Below, piece after piece: positions 43,310 to 50,438 of a stretch of 50,438 nucleotides of DNA. The notes beneath the pieces are model-generated. The model was given only the letters and a program-made list of their open reading frames with translations, was not told the DNA's origin and ran no database searches. A program made the position numbers and the translations under genes. Numbering within the stretch: the stretch's first letter is position 1; the number at the start of each line of letters is the position of its first letter. This stretch comes from Methylobacterium sp. (lineage in GTDB: Bacteria > Pseudomonadota > Alphaproteobacteria > Rhizobiales > Beijerinckiaceae), in assembly GCA_002928875.1 (NCBI GenBank), contig PERO01000011.1, positions 1 through 50,438 of the forward strand. Direction: 5' to 3'.

Positions 43310-44326
43310 TCACTTCACCTCGGCGACATAGCGGTCCGAAAAACCCTTCTGGACCACTTCCATCGCGCCCCAATCGACATCCTTCGCACGCGCATATTCC
43401 GTGGCAGGCAGGAAGCGGGCCGCGACCTCGGGCTTCAGCGGGATCGGACGCGCCGGACGCAGGTAAGCGTTGGTCCAGATGGTCTGTCCCTCATCCGAGA
43501 GAATGAAATCCAGCACCTTCCTGGCGTTTGCCTCGTTTTTGGCTCCCTTCACGAGACCGATGACATAGGGAAACGAGACGGTCCCTTCGCAGGGAATCAC
43601 GAATTCGAACTTGCCCTTTTCGGTGTATTTCGCGCGATAGGCGTTGAAATCATAGTCGAAGAGGATCGGGATTTCGCCCGAGACGACCCGCGCATAGGAC
43701 GTCTGCTGCGGCACGATCGGCTGGTTCTTCGCGAGATCCTTGAAGTAGTTGATGGCCGGATCGAAATTCTGTGCCGTGCCGCCCAGCGCGAGGTTCAGCG
43801 CGACCGCGCCGACATAACCGACAGCCGCCGAAGACGGGTTGAGATATCCCACCATCCCCTTGTAATCCGGCTTCTTCAGGTCGGCCCAGCACTTCGGCAC
43901 CGGGCGACCACCCAGCGCATCGACATTCACGAAGAGGCCCAGTGTGCCCGAATGGATGGTGTGCCAGTGGCCATCGGCGTCCTTCAGGCCGGCGGGAACC
44001 TCGTCCCATTTGGCGGGCTTGTAGGGCGCGAGCACGCCTTCCGCCTTGGCCTTGATGCCGAACGTCGCGCCGAAATAGGCGATGTCCGCGACCGGGTTCG
44101 CCTTTTCGGCCAGCAGCTGCGACAGGGCCTGGCCGGAATTCTTGTTGTCATGCGGCATGGTCAGGTTGAGCTTGTCCTTGACCGCCTTGATCATCGAGGC
44201 CCAATCCGCCCATTGCGGCGGGCAATTGTAGCAGATCACGTCGGCAGCGCGGGCTGGCGCAGGCGACAAGGCCGCTGCGGAGACAAGGACTGTGGCGGCC
44301 GCGAGGGCCAGCAGGTTCGTTTTCAT
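43310..44326 (-). CDS. Extracellular solute-binding protein of the LacI-controlled ABC system
   Basis: 338-residue periplasmic binding protein with a Sec signal (cleavage near APARAADVI). Body text: YNCPPQWADWASMIKAVKDK, ADIAYFGATFGIKAKAEGVL, KGMVGYLNPSSAAVGYVGAV and PCEGTVSFPYVIGLVKG. It is in the same group as the binding protein at 35139. Two cysteines near the N-terminus and in IPCEG may form a disulfide. The ATG at 44326 overlaps the LacI stop (TGATG), following AGGAGAG. The phosphodiesterase in the operon suggests a phosphodiester ligand; this is inference. Confidence 0.9.
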   Translation of the reverse strand: MKTNLLALAAATVLVSAAALSPAPARAADVICYNCPPQWADWASMIKAVKDKLNLTMPHDNKNSGQALSQLLAEKANPVADIAYFGATFGIKAKAEGVLAPYKPAKWDEVPAGLKDADGHWHTIHSGTLGLFVNVDALGGRPVPKCWADLKKPDYKGMVGYLNPSSAAVGYVGAVALNLALGGTAQNFDPAINYFKDLAKNQPIVPQQTSYARVVSGEIPILFDYDFNAYRAKYTEKGKFEFVIPCEGTVSFPYVIGLVKGAKNEANARKVLDFILSDEGQTIWTNAYLRPARPIPLKPEVAARFLPATEYARAKDVDWGAMEVVQKGFSDRYVAEVK

Positions 44327-45393
44327 CACGCACTCTCCTGTTGGGTTGTTGAACCTGGGTTACTCCCGGCCGCGCGGATCGGCGCCGGAATCCGGGGCGC
44401 TGGCCCCAGGCTTCCACCCAGGCGGATCTCGTGGCCGAGGAATTCCGATGGACGGGAATGGGCGCCGCTGATCAACGCGAGCAGATCCGTGCAGGCCCGT
44501 TCGCCCATCCGGCGGGCGGGCTGGGCCACGCTGGCGAGCGTGGGCTCGACCATCTGACCCAGGGCAATTCCATCGAAGCCCACGACCGACATGTCGTGCG
44601 GCACCTGAGCGCCATGCCGCTTCAGCGCCCCGATGATCGCCAGCGCCAGGACATCGTTGGAACAGAACAGAGCCGTCGGGCGGTTCTCCGCCGCGATCAG
44701 GGCTGCGATGGCTGCGTCTGGCGCATCGTCGAGGAAATCCAGCTCGACAGGCGGTGGCGGCTTCAGGCCAGCCTCGACCAGGGCAAGGGCATAGCCGCGA
44801 TAGCGCAACCGCGAGCGATCGGAGGCGGCAAACCGGCCCGCGAGGAACGCAATGCGACGATGCCCCTTGGCCAGCACGGCCTCGGTCATCTCGCGCGCGG
44901 CCCGCACATTGTCGACGGTGACGGCCAGCCGGCTCGCATGGTCCGCCTGATTGTAAAGCAGCACGCCCGGCTTGCCGCTGGCATCGACAACGGCCAGCGC
45001 CGGGCTCGCCATGGCATCGCACACCGTCAGTGCGAGCCCATCAACCGATTGTCCGAGGAAGGTCTCGACAGCCTGCGCCTCCACCTCCGGATCATACTCG
45101 CTTGTCGCGATCAGCACGGTGTAGCCGCTGGCGCGCGCCACCGTCTGAAAGCCCGTGACGGAATCCGCAAAGACCGGATTTGTCAGGCTGGGCACGATGA
45201 TGCCGAGCGTGCGCGTCGCCTGACGCTTGAGGCTCCGCCCGATCTCGGACGGGCGATAACCGATGGCAGCAATCGCCGCCTCGATCCGCTCGCGCGTTTC
45301 GAGCGACAGGGGTGCCGTGCCGTTCACATAGCGCGACACGGTCGCGATGGAGCAGCCTGCTCGCTCTGCCACGTCGTGAATGGTGCCCGCCAA
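44326..45393 (-). CDS. LacI-family repressor, first gene of the ABC-phosphodiesterase operon
   Basis: 355-residue regulator. The helix-turn-helix and hinge are at residues 1-60 (TIHDVAERAGCSIATVSRYV..SLKRQATRTLGIIVPSLTNP). The periplasmic-binding-fold sensor follows, with NPVFADSVTGFQTVARASGY, HRRIAFLAGR and the domain-2 motif TALFCSNDVLALAIIGALK. It overlaps the binding protein gene, so it is cotranscribed with its targets. An operator lies 30 bases before its start, implying autorepression. The effector is probably the transported compound or its breakdown product. Confidence 0.93.
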   Translation of the reverse strand: MAGTIHDVAERAGCSIATVSRYVNGTAPLSLETRERIEAAIAAIGYRPSEIGRSLKRQATRTLGIIVPSLTNPVFADSVTGFQTVARASGYTVLIATSEYDPEVEAQAVETFLGQSVDGLALTVCDAMASPALAVVDASGKPGVLLYNQADHASRLAVTVDNVRAAREMTEAVLAKGHRRIAFLAGRFAASDRSRLRYRGYALALVEAGLKPPPPVELDFLDDAPDAAIAALIAAENRPTALFCSNDVLALAIIGALKRHGAQVPHDMSVVGFDGIALGQMVEPTLASVAQPARRMGERACTDLLALISGAHSRPSEFLGHEIRLGGSLGPAPRIPAPIRAAGSNPGSTTQQESA

Positions 45394-45423
45394 AGCTGAC
45401 CTGCTTGCCCGAGAGATGGAAGA

Positions 45424-45437
45424 TGAAAACGTTTACA
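45424..45437. promoter_or_regulatory. LacI-family operator
   Basis: TGAAAACGTTTACA matches the TGNAANCGNTTNCA consensus of LacI/GalR operators with the central CpG. It lies 30 bases upstream of the repressor start on the promoter side. Confidence 0.8.
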
Positions 45438-45581
45438 AGCCGGATTATCAGGCTCCGATGAAGCAAATGTGACAGAAGCGGTCGGGGGATTTGTCCGCAG
45501 GGATCCACGCTTCCGGCGCGTCGCACCGGCGGTATGTGCCATCAACCGGCAAGCCAGTGGCGTGGCCATTGCAGAACTGTC

Positions 45582-46829
45582 ATGAACACTCGCTATCGCC
45601 AGTCTGCCATGTCCAACGGTTCTCGCCTCTCTGCCGCCGCGCTTTTCGCGGGCTTCAATGACCGCACCGTTCTGGCGCTCGGGCTGACCCAGACCATCGG
45701 ATACGGCACGCTCTTTTATGCCTATGGCGTCCTGGCTCCGGCGATCTCGCGGGAATTCGGCGTGGGCATTGACTGGTTCTTCGGCGCGTTCACTGTCGGG
45801 CTGCTTCTTGGCGGGCTTGTTGCGCCCGTTGTCGGGCGGGAACTCGACCGGCGCGGCGCGCGGCAGGTGATGAGCGTGGGATCGCTCGCCGCTGCGGGCG
45901 GTCTCGTTGCCTGTGCCATGGCGCCCAATATCTGGGCCTTCTCGGTCGCCGTCGTGTTCATGGAAGCGGCGGCCTGCCTCGTCCTCTACGAGGCGGCCTT
46001 TGCCGGCCTCACGCAAATCTACCGTTACGAAGCGCGGCGCGGCATCACGCTGATCACGCTGATTGCCGGTTTCGCCTCCACGATCTTCTGGCCGCTCACG
46101 CAGTGGATGCTGGGTGCCCTCGACTGGCGCTGGACGCTTCTGATCTTCGCGGTCGTGCATCTCGCTGTTTGTTTCCCGCTCCACGTTCTGGTTCTCGGCC
46201 TTGCCAAACCGGTCGTCACGGCCGTGGCGGCGACGACATCAGGGGAATCGCCGCCCGTCCTCGTCGGCGAGGCCCGGCGGCGCGCGCTGGTCTTCTACAC
46301 GTCAGCCATCGTCATGGCGGGACTCGTCACATCCGCCTTTCCGGTTCACATGCTGCGCATCATCGAGAATGAAGGCTTCACCGCGGAAGTCGCTGCGGTG
46401 ATCGCCATGGTCATGGGGCCGGCGCAGGTCGTGGCGCGCCTCATCGAAGTGCTCTGCGGTCACCGCTTCGATTCCCTGATGACCGGTCGCGTCGCCCTCG
46501 GTGCGCTGGCGGCCTGTATCGCGCTCCTGCTCGCAACGCCGGGCTCGCTGGGGACCGCCATCGCTTTCGCGGCGCTTTACGGCGCGGCGCAAGGCATGAT
46601 CACCATCGCGCGTGGCACGGTGCCCCTCCAGCTCTTCGGCCCGCAGGGCTATGGAACCCTGGTGGGGCGCATCACGGGCCTGCGTTTTCTGTTGAACGCC
46701 GCCAGCCCCTTCCTGTTCGCACTGGGGATGGCGCATCTGAGCGTTGACGCCGCGCTGTGGGTCTGCGGTGGCATTGCAGTCTTGGCATTCGGCCTGTTCA
46801 TGCTGCTTGAGGCGCCCAAACCGGCTTGA
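45582..46829 (+). CDS. Major facilitator superfamily transporter
   Basis: 415-residue membrane protein with about twelve helices. Conserved MFS features: GRELDRRGARQV between helices 2 and 3, a long central cytoplasmic loop near 200-225, and GTLVGRITGLRFLLNAASPF late. The start is uncertain: ATG at 45582 or 45609, neither with a strong ribosome site. It lies between the LacI operon and the arsenic genes, convergent with arsJ across 63 bases. It may be part of the arsenic island but its substrate cannot be assigned from sequence. Confidence 0.85.
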   Translation: MNTRYRQSAMSNGSRLSAAALFAGFNDRTVLALGLTQTIGYGTLFYAYGVLAPAISREFGVGIDWFFGAFTVGLLLGGLVAPVVGRELDRRGARQVMSVGSLAAAGGLVACAMAPNIWAFSVAVVFMEAAACLVLYEAAFAGLTQIYRYEARRGITLITLIAGFASTIFWPLTQWMLGALDWRWTLLIFAVVHLAVCFPLHVLVLGLAKPVVTAVAATTSGESPPVLVGEARRRALVFYTSAIVMAGLVTSAFPVHMLRIIENEGFTAEVAAVIAMVMGPAQVVARLIEVLCGHRFDSLMTGRVALGALAACIALLLATPGSLGTAIAFAALYGAAQGMITIARGTVPLQLFGPQGYGTLVGRITGLRFLLNAASPFLFALGMAHLSVDAALWVCGGIAVLAFGLFMLLEAPKPA

Positions 46830-46892
46830 CGCGGGCGGCGTTTCCGGACGACCGGCCCCGCTGGTGCTGCGACGCCAGGCTTCCCGTTCGGG

Positions 46893-48149
46893 TCACGACA
46901 GCCCTTTGGCCGTTTGGCTCGGCAACGCCTGGGCAGCCAGCCAGCACGTCGCGAGCATCGCCGCCGAACCGATCAGGCAGGCGGGCAGGCCGCCGAGCTG
47001 GTAGAGCAACCCCGACAGCAAGGTTCCCAGGAAGCGCCCCAGGGCATTGGCGGCGTAATAGAACCCGACATCCTCCGCCGCCTTCTCCGACCCGGCATAG
47101 GCCAGGATGAGGTAGGAATGCACGGAAGAATTCACGGCGAAAATCACGCCGAACAGGCAGAGACCCGTGACCAGCACCAGATCGGGTCGGGCGAGGTCCA
47201 GCGCGAGGATGCCGGTGAGACCGGCGGGAACCAGCAGGAGCAGGAAGGACCAGAGCCGTGCCGCGGGAACCTCGCTGGAAAGCCCGTCGGGGCTGCGCCT
47301 GACGACGGCGGGCGCGGCCGCCTGCACCACGCCATAGCCGATGGTCCAGAGCGCGAGGAACGCCCCGACCATCGGAAACGTCCAGCCATTGGCATAGAGG
47401 AAAACCGGCACACCGACGACGAACCAGACATCGCGGGCGCCGAAAAGGCCGATCCGGGCGAGGGCCAGCAGGTTGACGCCGCGGCTTTTGCCGAACAATT
47501 CGCGGGCGCTCTTGCTCGCCTTGGCCTTGCCCTGCATCGGGGGCAGCGAGAGAAAGACCCCGGCAAGGATCAGGCCCAACGTGCCCGCCATCAGCCAGAG
47601 CGCGAGCGAAAAGCCGAAGGCCTCCAGCAGCACACCGCCCAGAAAGAAGCCGAAGCCTTTCATCGCGTTCTTCGACCCCGTGAACCATGCCACCCATCGG
47701 AAGAGCCGGCCTTCTGCCTGGCCCCTGGCTTCGGCCTCGGTCAGCTTGATCGCGGATTTGGAGGCGGTCTTGGTCAGATCTTTCGCGATCCCGCAAATGC
47801 CTTGCGCGAGGACGACCCATGTCACCAGAAACGCCGAAGGCCAGCCTGGCTCCATGGCCGAGAGCGTGAGAAATCCGAGGATCTGCGTCGTCAGCCCGGT
47901 GATCAGCATCCGCTTGATGCCGTATCGCGCCGCGAGCCATCCGCCGATCATGTTCGCGAGGATGCCCGCGGCCTCGTAGAGCATGAACAGGAAGGCGAGC
48001 GTGAAGGGCGAATAACCGAGCTTGAAGAAGGTGAACAGCACCAGCATCCGCAATGCGCCATCCGTCAGCGTGAAGCCCCAATAGGCGGCCGTGACGATGG
48101 CGTAGTTGCGCAGCCCGGCGGCATTCGGGGCAGCATCCGGCGAGGCCAT
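46893..48149 (-). CDS. arsJ: ArsJ organoarsenical (1-arseno-3-phosphoglycerate) efflux MFS transporter
   Basis: 418-residue MFS protein with the ArsJ signature layout: NYAIVTAAYWGFTLTDGALR, then FTFFKLGYSPFTLAFLFMLYE and NMIGGWLAARYGIK. In the known pathway a dedicated GAPDH attaches arsenate to glyceraldehyde 3-phosphate, and ArsJ exports the labile product, so arsenate leaves the cell. The start at 48149 lies one base after the GAPDH stop, so the pair is coupled. Two genes of that pathway are thus adjacent and in the canonical order. Confidence 0.93.
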   Translation of the reverse strand: MASPDAAPNAAGLRNYAIVTAAYWGFTLTDGALRMLVLFTFFKLGYSPFTLAFLFMLYEAAGILANMIGGWLAARYGIKRMLITGLTTQILGFLTLSAMEPGWPSAFLVTWVVLAQGICGIAKDLTKTASKSAIKLTEAEARGQAEGRLFRWVAWFTGSKNAMKGFGFFLGGVLLEAFGFSLALWLMAGTLGLILAGVFLSLPPMQGKAKASKSARELFGKSRGVNLLALARIGLFGARDVWFVVGVPVFLYANGWTFPMVGAFLALWTIGYGVVQAAAPAVVRRSPDGLSSEVPAARLWSFLLLLVPAGLTGILALDLARPDLVLVTGLCLFGVIFAVNSSVHSYLILAYAGSEKAAEDVGFYYAANALGRFLGTLLSGLLYQLGGLPACLIGSAAMLATCWLAAQALPSQTAKGLS

Positions 48150-48150
48150 C

Positions 48151-49194
48151 TCATAGCCCCACGGCTTCGAGATGGCAGGCGAGATCGACCATGCGGCAGG
48201 CATAGCCCATCTCGTTGTCGTACCAGGCATAGACCTTGAGCATGGTCCCGTTGGTCACCAGCGTCGAAAGCCCGTCGATGATCGCGGAGCGCGTATCCCC
48301 CTGATAGTCGATGGAGACCAGCGGTCGGCCTTCAAAGCCGAGAATGCCGGCCAGGGGTCCGGCCGCTGCCGCCCGGAACAGGTCATTCACCTCTGCGGCC
48401 GTCACGGGACGCGCCATTTCGAATACGCCATCCGTGAGCGATGCATTGAGGACCGGAGCCCGGACGGCATGGCCATCGAGCTTGCCCTTGAGTTCAGGGT
48501 AGATCAGGCCGATCGCGGTCGCGCTGCCCGTGGTCGTCGGCTGGAGCGAGAGCATGGCCGAACGGGCGCGCCGCAGGTCCTTGTGCGGCGCATCGACGAC
48601 CACATTGGTGTTGGTGGGGTCATGGATCGTCGTGATCTGCCCGTGCCGGATGCCGATCTCGCCATGCAGCACCTTCACCATCGGCGCGAGGCAATTCGTG
48701 GTGCAGGAGGCGGCGGTCACGATATCGTGCCGGGCCGGTTCGTAGAGATGCTCGTTCACCCCGACGACGATGTTGAGCACGCCGTCGACCTTGACCGGCG
48801 CCGCCACGATCACCCGTTTGGCGCCCCGCTGGAGATGCCCTTCAATCGATTTGCGATCGAGGAACTTGCCGGTGCATTCCAGCACCACGTCGACACCGAG
48901 ATCAGCCCAGGGGATTTCCGCCGAGGTCTTGTGTTCCGTGAAGCAGATCGCCCGGTCGTCGATGCGCAGCGACGCCTCGCCTTCCGACGCAATGGCCGCA
49001 TGCCAGCGGCCCTGCATCGAATCGAACTCGAGCAGATGAGCCGTTGCGGCCGCACCTCCCTTGATCTCGTTGACATGCACGACCTCGAGCCGATTGGCCC
49101 GGCGGGGGTCATCCGCCGGCCTGCGGGCGCCTCCGAGCGCGGCCCTGAGAGCCAGCCGGCCAATGCGGCCCATGCCGTTGATGCCTACTCTCAT
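48151..49194 (-). CDS. ArsJ-associated glyceraldehyde-3-phosphate dehydrogenase
   Basis: 347-residue GAPDH. NAD-binding [17 protein letters not shown], catalytic cysteine in [10 protein letters not shown] (Cys164), substrate-site segments [14 protein letters not shown] and the C-terminal WYDNEMGY are all present. It differs from housekeeping GAPDHs by a longer loop after the first helix ([15 protein letters not shown]) and by its place before arsJ. It should use arsenate in place of phosphate to form 1-arseno-3-phosphoglycerate. It is divergent from the arsR-arsC fusion; an operator lies between. Confidence 0.93.
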   Translation of the reverse strand: MRVGINGMGRIGRLALRAALGGARRPADDPRRANRLEVVHVNEIKGGAAATAHLLEFDSMQGRWHAAIASEGEASLRIDDRAICFTEHKTSAEIPWADLGVDVVLECTGKFLDRKSIEGHLQRGAKRVIVAAPVKVDGVLNIVVGVNEHLYEPARHDIVTAASCTTNCLAPMVKVLHGEIGIRHGQITTIHDPTNTNVVVDAPHKDLRRARSAMLSLQPTTTGSATAIGLIYPELKGKLDGHAVRAPVLNASLTDGVFEMARPVTAAEVNDLFRAAAAGPLAGILGFEGRPLVSIDYQGDTRSAIIDGLSTLVTNGTMLKVYAWYDNEMGYACRMVDLACHLEAVGL

Positions 49195-49311
49195 CGGAAA
49201 CCCTCCCTCGCTCTCGCTTGGGTCTCCGCTCGTCGGTCGGAGACCTCCGGATCAGTCAGGCATCTCCAGCCGGAGGCCTTGCCCCTCCGGGTCTAGTTCA
49301 GGTATCTCGAT

Positions 49312-49331
49312 TTGTCGACGATTATCGACAA
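49312..49331. promoter_or_regulatory. Inverted repeat in the ars divergent promoter region, probable ArsR operator
   Basis: TTGTCGA-cgatta-TCGACAA, a perfect 7-bp inverted repeat, lies 118 bases before the gapdh start and 90 before the arsR-arsC start, flanked by ATCT and AGAT. The arrangement fits joint control of both directions by the ArsR half of the fusion protein. Confidence 0.65.
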
Positions 49332-49420
49332 GATAGATTTGGCCCGGCCGTGGGTCTATCCTCCCATCGCCCGGCCATGCCGGGTTGACCGGATCTGCAG
49401 CGAGGGAGATAGCGAGCGGC

Positions 49421-50299
49421 ATGGCATCGACACCGTTCAATCCCGACCTTCTGGTCGAGCAACTGCAGGCCGTTGCACAATCGTCCCGCTTCGCTGTCCT
49501 TCGCCTGCTCGCGCGCCACGAGCCGTATGGTCTCGGCGCCGGCGATATCGCCCGGCTGATCGCGGTTCCGCACAATACGCTCTCGACCCATCTCGCCCAG
49601 CTTGAGAGTGCGGGCCTCATCCGCTCGCGCAAGGATGGGCGGCGCGTGGTCTATGCGGTGGATCGCGCGGCGACCGCGCGCATGCTCGAGGCTCTGGGGC
49701 TTTGCCTCGGGCCGACCGAAATGCAGCGGCCGCCGATGGCGATTCCCGCGCTGAAGGAAAGGAAGGAAGGCGGGCCCCGGTATACGGTGCTTGTCCTGTG
49801 CACGCAGAACTCGGCGCGGTCGATCATGGCCGAGGCGTTGATCAATCGCGAGGGACAAGGTCGCATCCAGGCGTTTTCAGCGGGCTCGCGCCCCAGGGGA
49901 TTCGTCGATCCCGAAGTGCTGCGCCTGCTCGGCAGCCTTGGCTATGAGACGGCCGAACTGCATTCGAAAACCTGGCAATCCTTCGCCGAGGCGGGAGCGC
50001 CGGGGATGGATTTCGTCATCACCGTCTGCGACGCGGCGGCTGGCGAAAAATGCCCGAACTGGCCCGGACACCCCCTCGTCGCCCATTGGGGCATTCCCGA
50101 TCCGCTGGAATCCGGGGCAAGCGCCGTGGAGCGCCGCGAGGCCCTTCGCAAAGCCTATCGACAGTTGAGTGCGCGCGTCGCAGCCTTCGTGACCCTGCCG
50201 ATCGAGGATATGAGCCCCGCGAAGCTGAGATCTGAACTTGCCCGGATCGGCTGTCTCGAGGGCGCGACGGCCAGGGCGCTGGAGCAGGAACTGGTTTGA
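49421..50299 (+). CDS. ArsR-ArsC fusion: HTH regulator joined to thioredoxin-type arsenate reductase
   Basis: 292-residue two-domain protein. Residues 10-100 are an ArsR-type winged helix (FAVLRLLARHEPYGLGAGDI, IAVPHNTLSTHLAQLESAGL, KDGRRVVYAVD). Residues 120-280 are a low-molecular-weight phosphatase-like arsenate reductase: P-loop LCTQNSARS (Cys127) and the redox pair in VCDAAAGEKCPNWPG (Cys203, Cys211). Reduction would give arsenite. The regulator half lacks the two- or three-cysteine arsenite site of classical ArsR and has only Cys95, so how it senses is unclear; the reductase cysteines or arsenate in the P-loop could signal. The start at 49421 follows GAGGGAGA at a rather long distance. 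Confidence 0.9.
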   Translation: MASTPFNPDLLVEQLQAVAQSSRFAVLRLLARHEPYGLGAGDIARLIAVPHNTLSTHLAQLESAGLIRSRKDGRRVVYAVDRAATARMLEALGLCLGPTEMQRPPMAIPALKERKEGGPRYTVLVLCTQNSARSIMAEALINREGQGRIQAFSAGSRPRGFVDPEVLRLLGSLGYETAELHSKTWQSFAEAGAPGMDFVITVCDAAAGEKCPNWPGHPLVAHWGIPDPLESGASAVERREALRKAYRQLSARVAAFVTLPIEDMSPAKLRSELARIGCLEGATARALEQELV

Positions 50300-50349
50300 C
50301 CCACGTTTTCCCGATGCCCCGTTTTCCTGAACCTGGATATCCAACGGAT

Positions 50350-50438
50350 CACAGGACATAGCGGGAGGGCGGCAGGGAGATCGGCCGGATCGCGGCCGAG
50401 ATCGATACCGCCAACATTCAACGGGTCCGGCCCGAAAC
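50350..50438 (+). pseudogene. Fragment of a second copy of the sensor histidine kinase, cut by the window edge
   Basis: The plus strand matches the minus strand of 6464-6552 at 78 of 89 positions by hand alignment. It encodes REGGREIGRIAAEID, then TANIQRVR, versus IANIQRVR in the intact kinase. The codon before REGG is TAG where the intact gene has TTG, and the text before it is not kinase-like, so this is a 5'-truncated, decayed copy or the edge of a duplicated block. It lies 50 bases after the arsR-arsC stop. What follows beyond the window is unknown. Confidence 0.75.

Overview
The window reads as a GC-rich (clearly above 60%) chromosomal segment of an alphaproteobacterium, most likely of the Hyphomicrobiales. 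This rests on the gene families (TctC/Bug binding proteins, many ABC importers, LysR/HxlR/DeoR/LacI regulators, Tat leaders, ArsJ/GAPDH arsenic resistance, an AerR/PpaA-like B12 protein) and on gene style. It is inference, since there is no rRNA or other taxonomic marker. I see no tRNA, rRNA, CRISPR array, insertion sequence or prophage.

1-8 kb, all minus strand: a methyl-accepting chemotaxis gene broken by one amber codon; a periplasmic molybdenum sulfite-oxidase-family enzyme with its monohaem cytochrome c (SorAB-like); and a sensory operon of a PhnD-like binding protein (frameshifted), a histidine kinase and a sigma-54 response regulator. A good -24/-12 promoter lies before the oxidoreductase gene, and three CGGACT half-sites lie about 75-110 bp upstream of it, so I infer that the regulator activates the sorAB-like pair.

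8-24.4 kb: a looser accessory zone of small redox/detoxification modules, each with its own regulator: Acg-type nitroreductase + MarR; AraC / Tat-SDR; monooxygenase + zinc-type oxidoreductase / HxlR; RidA / HxlR; SnoaL-like + metallo-beta-lactamase-fold + SDR / LysR. It also holds a cold-shock gene, a cobalamin-binding sensor, DUF3047, extensin-like and P-loop proteins. The gaps carry at least seven divergent copies of a ~60-70 bp intergenic element, all in the same orientation. I saw none outside this zone.

24.4-38.8 kb: transport and catabolism. A polar amino-acid-type ABC importer sits in one operon with an argininosuccinate-lyase-family enzyme and an M14 deacylase, divergent from a LysR gene. 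Next come a dehydrogenase, a dimeric alpha-beta-barrel protein and an orphan TctC protein. A second ABC system (binding protein, ATPase, two permeases) follows, led by a LOG-family gene, trailed by a LysR gene and divergent from a DeoR gene.

39.7-45.4 kb: a self-contained operon of LacI regulator, binding protein, two permeases, ATPase and calcineurin-type phosphodiesterase, with a consensus LacI operator in front. 45.6-50.4 kb: an MFS transporter and an arsenic locus (arsJ and its GAPDH, divergent from an ArsR-ArsC fusion). The last 89 bases are a decayed second copy of part of the histidine kinase found at 6.5 kb, in inverted orientation.
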